A DNA stretch of 64,000 nt from assembly GCA_023393635.1 (NCBI GenBank), contig JAEWKT010000031.1, positions 5,076 to 69,075 on the forward strand, read 5' to 3'. Shown here one piece after another: positions 26,358 to 35,735 of this stretch. The notes below the pieces were generated by a model that was given only the letters and a program-made list of their open reading frames with translations, ran no database searches and had not been told where the DNA came from. Positions within the stretch are counted from its first letter, which is position 1; each line of letters opens with the position of its first letter. The translations under genes and the position numbers were made by a program. The stretch comes from Pseudomonadota bacterium (GTDB lineage: Bacteria; Pseudomonadota; Gammaproteobacteria; Pseudomonadales; Moraxellaceae).

Positions 26358-26691
26358 AAGAAATACCCAGATAATGTGACAAGAAAAAGAGCAATGTGAC
26401 AAGAAAAAGAGAGCAGCAGTTAGTTAACTATAGATAACTCAAATGCATAACTCATTTGTTACAGCTTGTTTCTTACAGCTTGGCCAAACGTGCCAGACGC
26501 TGCGGCAAGCATGGACGCTAAATATTATATAAAGGCGAATTATTTAAAAACAAGCTAAAAAATTCGCCGAAAATAACGTCTATTTAAGCCATTTCCTCCT
26601 TCATACAGCATTGGAAACTGTAGGGTTAGTAGCATGCTTGGCACAGATAATTTAAGTGGCTTAGATAGCTTAATTAGTCAACTTAAATCAC
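26358..26691. other. Intergenic region upstream of the small membrane protein gene
   Basis: About 335 bases without a recognisable gene. It holds the 20-base tandem duplication at 26373-26412. Near the right end, short complementary stretches (TTAAGTG/CACTTAA, about 26652-26696) overlap the stop of the MFS gene. No clear terminator with a T-run is seen for that gene. Confidence 0.4.
26373..26412. repeat. Two tandem copies of a 20-base unit
   Basis: AATGTGACAAGAAAAAGAGC at 26373-26392 is repeated at 26393-26412 with only the last base changed. It lies immediately upstream of the 43-residue membrane protein gene, in its leader or promoter region. Confidence 0.85.
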
Positions 26692-28230
26692 TTAAGGCTC
26701 TTCGCCCAGACTTTCTACAATTAAATCCTGCTTTTTGCTGCGACGGGTAAAATGTGATTCTCTGGCAAACCAAACCAGCACTGCAAATAATACAAATGCA
26801 ATGGCTAATAATTGAAAGGTCATGTTGAAAGTAATGCGTCCACTATGCAGTGCGATTTGTTGTAAGCGTTGTGGACTAACTAGCTGATCAGCCTGTGTGG
26901 CCAGTAGTTCGGTTTGCACATGCAGCGTGTTAATATCCCAGAAAATATCGGTAAAGGCGATAGCCAGTCCAGCACTAATCGTACGAAATGCATTGAGCAT
27001 GTCTACTGCATGGAGTTGATCCTGATCGGGAATGCTGCTTAAGGTCACGCTGTTCATGGAAATAAAGAAAATGCCCAGTGCTGCGCCAGCTAAAAACTGT
27101 GGCCACAATAGATGTTCCCAACTGGTCGGCAGCGTGTAATTACCAATCCACCAAAAACTAAGCGCAAAGCCAATAAAGGATAAGCAGGCTAACAATCGCG
27201 GGTCATCACCGCGGTGAATCAAATGTTGCGTATAAATACTTAAAGGTTTAGACAGCACAAAAACGGGTAAAAATAACCAGCCCACTTGCCATGCGCTAAA
27301 GCCTTCAACAGTTTGCATGCGAATAATATATTGCACCATGGCACCTTGCACGCACATAAAGGCAAGGCAGGTTAAAATAAGACCGTAGCTATAATTTTTA
27401 CATTTAAATAATGAAAGGCGTAACAGTGGCTGTGCTTTGGATTGATTGCTAAACCAGAATAAGCCAAAGCCAATAAGAAAAATAGCAGCCAGTAAACAGG
27501 AGATAAGATGATGACTATCAAATAAACTGACAATCCCTAAGTTAAAAAAGCCCTGTAGTGCCAAAACCGCAGTACTTAAACAAATAAAAATGAGCAGGTT
27601 TTGATAAATAGGGTAATGTTTATCCCGATAATTCAGGGATGAGTCTGTGAGTGCGCCAATAACCACCGCAATGAGTAAGGACAATACCAAAAAAACCACA
27701 AAAAGCAGCCGCCAGTCACCCACCACATGGGCAAAATAACCACCCAGTGCAGGCCCCACAGAAAATGGGGTAAACGCTGCCAGACTCCATAGGGCAATGG
27801 CAAATTTTTGCTTTAGGGGCTTATAGTGCTCTAGTAATAAAAATAAGGATGGGCTAATACTTAAACCCGCGGCAAAGCCTTGCAGGGTTCTAGCCACAAC
27901 AAATGCTGAGTAATTGGGTGCAGACAGCAGCACATCGCAACACGATAAGGCAAAGAGCAAATAAGCAGTGATGGCGGTATTACGGGCACCAAAGCGTTTC
28001 ATCAGCGGGCGTGCCAGCAAAAATGCCAAGCCCATCGCCGCTAAATAGTTGCTTTGCCCCCAAACGGTAAAGGCAAGACTATGGCCAATGCTATCTGCGA
28101 CATAAGGCAGCATCGGCAAAAATGCACCTGCACTAAGTACCGCAATAAAATGCCCAATGCCTAAGGCCAGATTAAGTAAAATAAATTGACCAAAAGATAG
28201 CTTTTTAGAATATTTGCGCCAATTTAGCAT
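26692..28230 (-). CDS. MFS multidrug-type exporter, DHA2 (EmrB-like) family
   Basis: A 512-residue, 14-TM drug:H+ antiporter-2 type transporter. Motif A-like RPLMKRFGARNTAI follows helix 2, and motif C-like LWSLAAFTPFSVGPALGGYFAHVVGDWRLLFVVF follows helix 5, the antiporter signature. Two extra central helices (ICLSTAVLALQGFF, HHLISCLLAAIFLIGFGLFWF) give the 14-TM layout. No EmrA-type adaptor gene is adjacent, so it probably works alone across the inner membrane. The C-terminal tail is hydrophilic. Substrate unknown. Confidence 0.82.
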   Translation of the reverse strand: MLNWRKYSKKLSFGQFILLNLALGIGHFIAVLSAGAFLPMLPYVADSIGHSLAFTVWGQSNYLAAMGLAFLLARPLMKRFGARNTAITAYLLFALSCCDVLLSAPNYSAFVVARTLQGFAAGLSISPSLFLLLEHYKPLKQKFAIALWSLAAFTPFSVGPALGGYFAHVVGDWRLLFVVFLVLSLLIAVVIGALTDSSLNYRDKHYPIYQNLLIFICLSTAVLALQGFFNLGIVSLFDSHHLISCLLAAIFLIGFGLFWFSNQSKAQPLLRLSLFKCKNYSYGLILTCLAFMCVQGAMVQYIIRMQTVEGFSAWQVGWLFLPVFVLSKPLSIYTQHLIHRGDDPRLLACLSFIGFALSFWWIGNYTLPTSWEHLLWPQFLAGAALGIFFISMNSVTLSSIPDQDQLHAVDMLNAFRTISAGLAIAFTDIFWDINTLHVQTELLATQADQLVSPQRLQQIALHSGRITFNMTFQLLAIAFVLFAVLVWFARESHFTRRSKKQDLIVESLGEEP

Positions 28231-28662
28231 GTGGTTCTCCTCAGTTTAATCAATAAACCAGAGGAAATAACGATGCAAGCTGGCATAGCGTGAGTAACTC
28301 GTAAGCGATTTTAGTTAGAAGATGGATAGTTAAAAAGCTGCTTATAAAGTAGCAACAACTAAGGCGATGTGTGATCAACAGGGCAATTAATACCACTCAC
28401 TTAACCACTAACATGAATGAGTGCTAGAAACAGGCGTTGCATTGTATAGTGCATTGCATCCTTTGGATATTCAGATATGAAAATGTCGGTTATTATTAAT
28501 ATTGATAACATGCATTTTACATCAATGTTTAAAGCATGAACGTTGGCCAACCGTATAAATTGGGCGCATTAAAAAACCGCAATGGCACATGGCAATTGCG
28601 GTTTTTAGCTTTAACATACCCACTTTATGCGCTGATATGTTTACAGCCGTGGGATCAAACCA
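28231..28662. other. Intergenic region between the MFS exporter and fadB
   Basis: About 430 bases. The part next to the exporter must hold its promoter and is A/T-rich. The right end holds the fadB terminator (28571-28606). An 83-codon frame at 28536-28787 crosses the terminator and the fadB end and is not credible. No RNA gene is seen. Confidence 0.5.
28571..28606 (-). terminator. Rho-independent terminator of fadA-fadB
   Basis: Read leftward, AAACCGCAAT and ATTGCGGTTT pair perfectly (10 bp) around an 11-base loop and end in a T-run. It is about 57 bases past the fadB stop. Confidence 0.9.
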
Positions 28663-30810
28663 TTAAGCAAAATCTTGACCTTTGGCAGCTTGATCTTTCA
28701 GCAGTTGTGGCACAGCAAAACGCTCACCATATTTGGCTTCAAGTTCCTGGGCACGTTTTACGGCATTGTCTAAACCATATTGGTTGAGGTACTGAATGGC
28801 ACCACCGCTCCATGGCGCAAAGCCTATCCCAAAAATAGAACCAATGTTGGCATCAACCACAGACTCCAAGACACCTTCTTGCATGCAGCGCACGGTATCA
28901 AGCGCCTGTACAAACAAGATACGGTCAATCATTTCCTGCTCAGACACGTCGGTTTCTTTTTGCCACTTGGACAAGCCACTCCACAGCTGTTTTTTGCCGC
29001 CCGCTGGGTAGTCATAAAAACCTGCGCCTGCTGCTTTGCCTTTACGGTTTTGATCGTGGATCATCCATTGAATTAAATCGTCTACTGGCGTTAATGGCAA
29101 ATCTTTCCCTTCAGCGCGTAGGGCTTTACGGGTTTCGCTAGCCACGTGTTCAGTTAAACCCAGACTTACTTCATCCTGAATTGCCAATGGGCCTACAGGC
29201 ATACCCGCTTTCAGCGCTGCCATTTCAACACGTGCAGGATGAATGCCTTCGGTTACCATGCGCATGCCTTCTTGAATGAAGGTGCCAAATACACGGCTAG
29301 TGAAGAAGCCACGGCTATCATTCACCACAATTGGCGTTTTAGCAATTTGCTGGACGAAGTCATAAGCACGCGCTAAGGTCTCGCTACTGGTGCCTTTGCC
29401 TTTAATGATTTCAACCAATGGCATTTTATCAACTGGACTAAAGAAGTGCAGGCCAATGAATTTAGACTCATCACGGCTGGCTTTAGCAAGGTCAGAGATT
29501 GGCAGGGTAGAGGTGTTCGACGCAAAAATACCGCCTTCAATGAGGTATTTCTCAGCTTCTTGAGTGACCTTGGCCTTGAGCTCCTGGTTCTCAAATACTG
29601 CTTCAATAATCAGGTCGCAACCTGTTAAATCATTGTAGTCCGCAGAGGCTGTAATTAAGCTCAAAATCTGGTCTTTTTTCTCAGTGGTCATACGGCCACG
29701 TGAAATACGTTTATCCAGAAGTTTTTCGCTATAGTTTTTGCCTTTGTCGGCAGCTTCTTGCGACACATCTTTTAGCACGACTTCAATGCCTTTAACAGCG
29801 CACGCATAAGCAATGCCACTACCCATCATGCCTGCACCCAGTACAGCTACTTTCTTGGCTTGCCATGGCGCAATGCCTTGTGGACGGCTAGCACCCGCTT
29901 TAATCGAATTTAAGCCAAACCAGAAAGTACCAATCATGTTTTTGGATACTTGACCAGTAGTGACTTGCGTGAAGTAACGTGACTCAATACGTAGTGCGGT
30001 ATCCACATCAACCTGAGCGCCTTCTACCGCAGCGGCCATGATTAATTCTGGTGCTGGGTAGCAGCCTTTGGTTTTGTCACGCAGCATGGCAGGGGCGATG
30101 GCCAGTACTTGAGCCACTGCTGGTGTGCGCGGGTCACCACCAGGAATCTTGTAGCCTTTGACATCAAACGGCTGTTGGGCTTTTGGATTGGCTTTAATCC
30201 AGGCGCGTGCTTTGTCCAGCATTTCTTCAACTGTCTCGGCAGTGTCATGCACCAGACCAAGGCTTAACGCTTTTTTCACATTAAACTGTTTGCCTTCCAT
30301 CAAAAACGGCAATGAGTTTTGTAGGCCAAGCAAACGTACCATGCGCACGATACCGCCACCACCAGGTAATAAACCCAAGGTCACTTCTGGCAAACCAAAT
30401 TTGGTTTTTGGATCATTTAAGGCAATACGATGATGCGTGGCTAAGGCAATTTCCCAGCCACCGCCCAGTGCCGTACCATTTAGGGCAGCAACCACTGGCT
30501 TACCTAAAGTTTCAATAGTACGCATGTGTTTTTTGAGTTCTTCAATTTGGGCAAAGAACGCTGTGGCATGTTCAGGTTGTACCTGAATAATTTCGTTTAA
30601 ATCACCGCCAGCAAAAAAGGTCTTTTTGGCAGAAGTAATGATCACGCCAGCCAGCCCTTCTGATGTTTGGGTTTCAGCTTTTAACTGGGTTGCTACTTCT
30701 TTTAAGCTGTCACGAAATTCGCCATTCATGGTGTTGGCAGACTGACCGCTAGAATCCAGCGTTAAGGTGACAATGTTGTCCTGATCTTTTTGATACTTAA
30801 TTGCGCTCAT
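28663..30810 (-). CDS. fadB: Fatty-acid oxidation complex alpha subunit (enoyl-CoA hydratase / 3-hydroxyacyl-CoA dehydrogenase)
   Basis: The multifunctional beta-oxidation subunit: hydrates trans-2-enoyl-CoA and oxidises 3-hydroxyacyl-CoA with NAD. The 715 residues show an N-terminal crotonase domain (AGGDLNEI, then GGGWEIALATHHRIA and FGLPEVTLGLLPGGGG with the catalytic Glu), a Rossmann domain (VAVLGAGMMGSGIAYACA) and a dehydrogenase C-terminal domain (GLHFFSPVDKMPLVEIIKG with catalytic His, then SRGFFTSRVF). It follows the thiolase gene by 57 bases. The layout is closer to the FadJ/short FadB type seen in Acinetobacter than to E. coli FadB in detail. Confidence 0.93.
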   Translation of the reverse strand: MSAIKYQKDQDNIVTLTLDSSGQSANTMNGEFRDSLKEVATQLKAETQTSEGLAGVIITSAKKTFFAGGDLNEIIQVQPEHATAFFAQIEELKKHMRTIETLGKPVVAALNGTALGGGWEIALATHHRIALNDPKTKFGLPEVTLGLLPGGGGIVRMVRLLGLQNSLPFLMEGKQFNVKKALSLGLVHDTAETVEEMLDKARAWIKANPKAQQPFDVKGYKIPGGDPRTPAVAQVLAIAPAMLRDKTKGCYPAPELIMAAAVEGAQVDVDTALRIESRYFTQVTTGQVSKNMIGTFWFGLNSIKAGASRPQGIAPWQAKKVAVLGAGMMGSGIAYACAVKGIEVVLKDVSQEAADKGKNYSEKLLDKRISRGRMTTEKKDQILSLITASADYNDLTGCDLIIEAVFENQELKAKVTQEAEKYLIEGGIFASNTSTLPISDLAKASRDESKFIGLHFFSPVDKMPLVEIIKGKGTSSETLARAYDFVQQIAKTPIVVNDSRGFFTSRVFGTFIQEGMRMVTEGIHPARVEMAALKAGMPVGPLAIQDEVSLGLTEHVASETRKALRAEGKDLPLTPVDDLIQWMIHDQNRKGKAAGAGFYDYPAGGKKQLWSGLSKWQKETDVSEQEMIDRILFVQALDTVRCMQEGVLESVVDANIGSIFGIGFAPWSGGAIQYLNQYGLDNAVKRAQELEAKYGERFAVPQLLKDQAAKGQDFA

Positions 30811-30867
30811 GGCTTATCTTCCTAAAACTCTTTTAAAACGTATGATGTTGAATAAGGCAGCTAGTTT

Positions 30868-32073
30868 TCACACACGCTCAATAATGGTGGCAATCCCCAT
30901 CCCGCCACCCACACACAATGTGGCCAAGCCGCGTTTTTTATCCTGACGCTCAAGCTCATCTAGCAAGGTACCTAAAATCATGGCACCTGTTGCGCCTAGT
31001 GGATGACCCATCGCAATAGCACCGCCGTTTACGTTTACTTTTTCCGCAGGAACATTGAGTTCTTTCATAAAGCGCATTACCACAGCAGCAAAGGCTTCAT
31101 TCACTTCAAATAAATCAATATCATCAATGCTAAGTCCCGCTTTTTCCAATGCCTTGCGTGCAGCAGGTGCAGGACCAGTCAGCATGATGGTTGGGTCAGT
31201 ACTGACCAGTGCAGTGGCAATAATTTTGGCGCGTGGTTTTAAGTTATAGGCTTGGCCTGCTTTTTCAGAACCAATTAAAACCAGTGCAGCACCGTCCACA
31301 ATACCTGATGAGTTACCAGCATGATGCACGTGATTAATTTTTTGCGCTTCCGGATATTTTTGTAATGCAACAGCATCAAAACCCATATTGCCCATCATTT
31401 CAAAGCTAGGGTTTAATTTTTGCAGACTCTCTGCTGTGGTGCCTTCGCGGATAAATTCATCGTGATCCAAAATAGTCACGCCTGCACCATCTTTTACAGG
31501 AATAATTGATTTATCAAAACGACCTTCTTTTTGGGCTTGTGCTGCTTTGGCTTGTGAGTTGGCAGCAAATTCATCTACGTCGCTACGTGTATAACCATCA
31601 AGGGTTGCAATTAAGTCAGCCCCAACGCCTTGAGGAACAAACCCTGCTTTTAAGTTGGTTTGTGGGTCTAGTGCCCATGGGCCACCATCAGAACCCATGG
31701 CCATACGTGACATGGATTCTACGCCACCTGCAACCACAAGGTCTTCCCAACCAGAGCGAATTTTCATGGCGCAAAGGTTAACGGCTTCTAAACCAGAGGC
31801 ACAAAAGCGGTTAATTTGCACACCAGATACGTTATCAGACCAGCCCGCAGCAATCACCGCGGTTTTTGCAATATCACCACCCTGATCAGCAACAGGCGTT
31901 ACACAACCCAATACCACGTCTTCGACTTTACTGGTGTCTAAATTGTTGCGTTCTTCTAACGCATGAAGCAGTGTGGTCAGTAAAGTAATTGGCTTTACCT
32001 CATGCAGGCTGCCGTCTTTTTTTCCTTTACCGCGTGGTGTGCGAATGGCGTCAAAAATATAAGCTTCGCTCAT
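30868..32073 (-). CDS. fadA: Acetyl-CoA C-acyltransferase (3-ketoacyl-CoA thiolase)
   Basis: Cleaves 3-ketoacyl-CoA with CoA to acetyl-CoA and a shortened acyl-CoA, the last step of beta-oxidation. About 401 residues. Active-site blocks: nucleophile Cys91 in NRFCASGLEA, NEAFAAVVMRF, GGAIAMGHPLGATGA with the catalytic His, and LCVGGGMG with the second Cys. The ATG at 32073 is preferred because AGGA lies 7 bases upstream; the ATG at 32079 is only 1 base from that site. It is first in a two-gene operon with fadB, which fits a complex whose subunits are made together. Order is thiolase first, opposite to E. coli fadBA. Confidence 0.93.
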   Translation of the reverse strand: MSEAYIFDAIRTPRGKGKKDGSLHEVKPITLLTTLLHALEERNNLDTSKVEDVVLGCVTPVADQGGDIAKTAVIAAGWSDNVSGVQINRFCASGLEAVNLCAMKIRSGWEDLVVAGGVESMSRMAMGSDGGPWALDPQTNLKAGFVPQGVGADLIATLDGYTRSDVDEFAANSQAKAAQAQKEGRFDKSIIPVKDGAGVTILDHDEFIREGTTAESLQKLNPSFEMMGNMGFDAVALQKYPEAQKINHVHHAGNSSGIVDGAALVLIGSEKAGQAYNLKPRAKIIATALVSTDPTIMLTGPAPAARKALEKAGLSIDDIDLFEVNEAFAAVVMRFMKELNVPAEKVNVNGGAIAMGHPLGATGAMILGTLLDELERQDKKRGLATLCVGGGMGIATIIERV

Positions 32074-32417
32074 TACCATATCCTTTATGTCAGTGGATTG
32101 AGTTATTACAATATGCTAGGAGTGTAGTGTGTTGTAAATCTGGAACAATGACAAGAAATGCCAAATCAATTGGTTAGTATGGTTAGCAGTTTGTTATTTG
32201 TTCACTAAAAAGTACTGATAAAACCGTGAATTGATGATAAAAGCATATGAAGTGCATTCATTGGCTAATGGTTTAAAAAGCAGATAAACATTTAAGGATT
32301 ATTTGTTTCATTTGCGCATGGCAACTCAATCACCAGTATTCAAAGCAATGCCAGCCTTAAAATGACCAGAACATCCAGAAAAACGGGTGCTTATAAGTAT
32401 GATCCAGGGTGGAAAGT
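32074..32417. other. Divergent intergenic region between fadA and the EAL gene
   Basis: About 340 bases carrying the promoters of the fadAB operon (leftward) and the phosphodiesterase gene (rightward). It is A/T-rich around 32170-32290. I do not see a clear palindrome for a FadR- or PsrA-type repressor, nor an RNA gene. Confidence 0.4.
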
Positions 32418-34100
32418 ATGAACGTAGAACAGCGGTTTGAATGGATTGACCAATATCAGCGTCCAGTACGAATGCTGGCATATCCGCTTATTACACTATT
32501 AATGATTTTAATTACACTTTTGGTGATACGGACTGGCGGCTTAAAGTTTGGCTACTCGCATGCCATGTATGTCCCCATTTTGCTGGCTGGCTTTGTCTTT
32601 GGATGCCGTGGCGGTATTTTAGTGGGTTTGGTGAGTGGTTTGGTATTTGGCCCATTCATGCCCGTGGATATGGTCACAGGCGAACTACAGCATGCTGAAA
32701 ACTGGTTATTTCGTATTGGGGCTTTTACTTTAATTGGTTTTTTGGCTGGCTTAGCCAGTGATAGTACGCGTGCTTATCAAAGAAAGCTTAGATGGCTTTT
32801 GCAACATGACAACTCAACCCAGCTGCCAAATCGTTGCGCTTTACTGAAAAACCTGGAAAAAGCCGAGCAGTTGCCGAGCACGGATAATCAGTTTCTGCTG
32901 GTGGTGATTTGCTGTGAGAATGAAACTGAACTGAAATCGGCTTTTGGCTCAGAGATGGTTGAGCAAACCGTGATCCAGCTAGCGCAGCGTTTTTCTGAAG
33001 TATGCAGTGAAGCAAAAGTCTATCAAACAGGCCCTGCACAACTGTCATTATTATTTAGGGTGGAAGCGGTAAGGCTTGAAAGTATATTGGCCGCGTTGCT
33101 AGAAGATGCCCGTGAACCAGTAAGCTACAACAAGATTAAAATCCATGTTGATACTCGCATTGGTTATCATATTATTAGTGAGCAGGAGTTGCCAGAAAAT
33201 AGCATACGCATGGCAGAATCGGCACTAACGGTGGCCAAGCAAACCTCAAGGGATATTGTGGCTTATGATGCAAAAATCACCAGTGCCACTGAAGAAAATA
33301 TTCAGCTGCTGGGCGAGCTAAAGCAGGCACTTAAAATTGGTGAGCTGTGTTTGCATTATCAGCCGAAAGTGAATATTGCCACGGGACATATTTATGGCGC
33401 AGAAGCATTGTTACGCTGGAATCATCCCAATCATGGCAATATTCCGCCAGGCAAGTTTATTCCCCGTGCAGAACAAAGTACCTTAATTGATGTGGTGACT
33501 GAATTTGTGCTGGAACAAGCCATTGGGCAGTTGGCGATCTGGCAAAAATCAGGGATTGATGTCTGCATTTCAGTTAATATCTCAACGCGTAATTTGTTGC
33601 AACTGGGCTTTACTGATTTTATTTCCCACTTGCTTAAACACCATAATTTGCGTGGTGAGCTGCTGGAGCTTGAAATTACCGAAGGCTCGCTGATGGTAGA
33701 TGTTCAGCGCGCGATTGAGGAATTAAATCGTTTAAAGGCTTTGGGGATTCTTATTTCAATTGATGACTTTGGTACGGGTTATTCATCCTTGCAATACTTA
33801 CATCAGTTGCCTATTGGTGTGCTAAAAATTGACCAGTCATTTGTGCGTCGCTTGTTTATTGACCAAGGTGCTAATTATATTTTAGAAGCTGCAATTATGC
33901 TGGCACATAATCTGGGCATCGCGGCTATTGCTGAAGGCGTAGAAACTCAGGAAGTTTATGATTTCTTAAAACGCCTGGGTTGTGACAAAGCCCAGGGTTA
34001 TTTAATTAGCAAGCCAGTTAGCGCCGCTAATTTTGAAACATGGTATATGGCAAATCAGGGTGTCTATCGGCCTGCGGTTAAACCTGACTCACCCAGCTAG
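32418..34100 (+). CDS. Membrane cyclic-di-GMP phosphodiesterase (degenerate GGDEF + EAL)
   Basis: About 560 residues. N-terminal helices (to ~115) include a small MASE-like membrane domain. A GGDEF-like domain follows (DNSTQLPNRCALLKNLE) whose catalytic loop is lost: the place of GGDEF reads QTGPAQLS. The EAL domain is intact: EALLRW (329-334), NISTRNLL, ELEITEGSLM, DDFGTGYSS, LKIDQSFV and AEGVET. It should therefore hydrolyse c-di-GMP to pGpG. The ATG at 32418, preceded by GTGGAAAG, is preferred to the GTG at 32409. Together with the GGDEF protein at 21-22.5 kb it can set the c-di-GMP level. Confidence 0.9.
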   Translation: MNVEQRFEWIDQYQRPVRMLAYPLITLLMILITLLVIRTGGLKFGYSHAMYVPILLAGFVFGCRGGILVGLVSGLVFGPFMPVDMVTGELQHAENWLFRIGAFTLIGFLAGLASDSTRAYQRKLRWLLQHDNSTQLPNRCALLKNLEKAEQLPSTDNQFLLVVICCENETELKSAFGSEMVEQTVIQLAQRFSEVCSEAKVYQTGPAQLSLLFRVEAVRLESILAALLEDAREPVSYNKIKIHVDTRIGYHIISEQELPENSIRMAESALTVAKQTSRDIVAYDAKITSATEENIQLLGELKQALKIGELCLHYQPKVNIATGHIYGAEALLRWNHPNHGNIPPGKFIPRAEQSTLIDVVTEFVLEQAIGQLAIWQKSGIDVCISVNISTRNLLQLGFTDFISHLLKHHNLRGELLELEITEGSLMVDVQRAIEELNRLKALGILISIDDFGTGYSSLQYLHQLPIGVLKIDQSFVRRLFIDQGANYILEAAIMLAHNLGIAAIAEGVETQEVYDFLKRLGCDKAQGYLISKPVSAANFETWYMANQGVYRPAVKPDSPS

Positions 34101-34110
34101 GGGTTTAAAC

Positions 34111-35673
34111 TTAATATTTAGGGTAGCCCGTAATTTTGCGAATAGCGCGATACAGTGGCGATAAACGGTCATACATTTGCGTATAGACCTGTTGATACAT
34201 CTCATCATACATTTGCGTATGCTCAGGCTGGGGCATAAATATCTTACCAGCATGGCTCATGTGCTTCACCGCTTCCTGGTGGCTGGTATAATATTTTGCA
34301 CCTACTGCGGCATTAATGGCCGCACCTAATCCTGATGCTTCAAAGGTATGTGGCCGTTCGGCAGGCAGGCCAAAAATATTGGCTGTAATTTGCATAATGA
34401 GATCGCTTTGCGAGCCACCGCCTGCCACTTTTAATTTAGTAATTGCTACTTTATTGCGTTTTTCAAGTTGATCTTTACCTTGTCTTAAGGCGTAGGCAAT
34501 TCCTTCAATAATAGCGCGGTACAAATGCGCGCGGGTGTGTACATCGCCAAATCCAATAATCGCGCCCTTGGCTTCAGGGCCTGGAAACTTCACACCTGGA
34601 TTCCAAAAAGGTTGCAGTACCAGCCCTTGTGCGCCAGCAGGGGATTGTAATAGCAATTGTTCAAACAATGTTTCTGCGCTAATACCCTGAGCTTTGGCCT
34701 GCATGGTTTCTTGCTGGGCAAACTCGCGCTTAAACCAGTTCACCATCCAGTAGCCACGCTGCACAATAATTTCAGAGGTATAGTGCCTGGGAATCGCCGC
34801 GTTATAGGCAGGCACAAAAGGCATTGGTTCAATATACTTGTCATTACAGGTATTAATGGTGGCCGTGGTGCCATAACTAATGCAGCCAATCTCAGGGCTA
34901 ATGGCACCTGCTGCCAATACTTCACACGCTTTATCAGCACCAGCAGCAAATAAGGGCAAACCTTGTGGTATCCCTGTGGCTTTTGCAGCCGCCGCACTAA
35001 TGCTGCCTAATTGCTCTGATGGCTGTACTAATTTGCACAATTGCTTGCGTTTTACTGTTAAAGCGCGCCACTTAATATCGTGTTTGGCTGCCCATTGCTG
35101 ATGCTTAAAGTCATAGGGCAAATAGCCCACTTGCGATGACGTTACATCAGCCAAATTACCTGTTAGCTTTAGAGTTAAATAGGCAGACAGTTGCACAAAA
35201 TAACGGGTTTTTTTCCAATCCTCAGGATAATCTGCTGCCAGCCAGTTACATTCGGCTTTAGATTGCAGTTGATACATAATTTGCTGCTGACCTGCTACCT
35301 TAATGCCTGCTTGCAACCATAAGGGTAGCGTAGGATATTGGTCGGTACGGCGTGAATCGAGCCAAATGGTTGCAGGACGTATGGGCTGCATGTCTTTATC
35401 CAGACATACCATGCTGGCACGCTGGCAGGTGAGGGCAGCAGCCACCACGCGTGTTTTTAACTCAGGATATTGCTGCCACAATTGCTGGCAAGCCAAGGAT
35501 AAATGCTGCCAAAAATAATCACAGTCCTGTTCTGCCCAATTTGGTTGTGCTGAAAAATAAGGCTCAATATGCTGCTGTGACTTGGCAACCAGTTGACCTT
35601 GCAAATCAAATAGCATGGCACGGACACTTTGCGTGCCCTGATCAATAGCAAGTAATAAATCCTGATTTGACAT
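34111..35673 (-). CDS. FGGY-family carbohydrate/glycerol-type kinase
   Basis: A 520-residue sugar or polyol kinase. The phosphate-binding strand LLLAIDQGTQSVRAMLFD opens the protein, ALTCQRASMVCLD and IWLDSRRTDQ are the sugar-binding parts, and GQGAGxxD-like (FAAGADKACEVLAAGA), YGTTATINT and KVAGGGSQSDLIMQITANIFGLP with EASGLGAAINAAVG form the second half. The substrate is not told by sequence. It is last in the leftward operon with GlpD and an AGPS-like enzyme (gap of 62 bases), so glycerol, dihydroxyacetone or another triol is plausible. A better-placed ribosome site precedes a short out-of-frame ATG at 35683. Confidence 0.85.
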   Translation of the reverse strand: MSNQDLLLAIDQGTQSVRAMLFDLQGQLVAKSQQHIEPYFSAQPNWAEQDCDYFWQHLSLACQQLWQQYPELKTRVVAAALTCQRASMVCLDKDMQPIRPATIWLDSRRTDQYPTLPLWLQAGIKVAGQQQIMYQLQSKAECNWLAADYPEDWKKTRYFVQLSAYLTLKLTGNLADVTSSQVGYLPYDFKHQQWAAKHDIKWRALTVKRKQLCKLVQPSEQLGSISAAAAKATGIPQGLPLFAAGADKACEVLAAGAISPEIGCISYGTTATINTCNDKYIEPMPFVPAYNAAIPRHYTSEIIVQRGYWMVNWFKREFAQQETMQAKAQGISAETLFEQLLLQSPAGAQGLVLQPFWNPGVKFPGPEAKGAIIGFGDVHTRAHLYRAIIEGIAYALRQGKDQLEKRNKVAITKLKVAGGGSQSDLIMQITANIFGLPAERPHTFEASGLGAAINAAVGAKYYTSHQEAVKHMSHAGKIFMPQPEHTQMYDEMYQQVYTQMYDRLSPLYRAIRKITGYPKY

Positions 35674-35735
35674 GATGAATCATTAATTCCTTTTAAACGT
35701 GACAGACCAGTGCGGATGCAGTGATCCGCCTCATG

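Noticed and set aside
28536..28787. Rightward 83-codon frame between the MFS exporter and fadB genes
   Set aside because: It runs through the fadAB terminator hairpin and into the fadB 3' end, with no ribosome site or protein-like composition.
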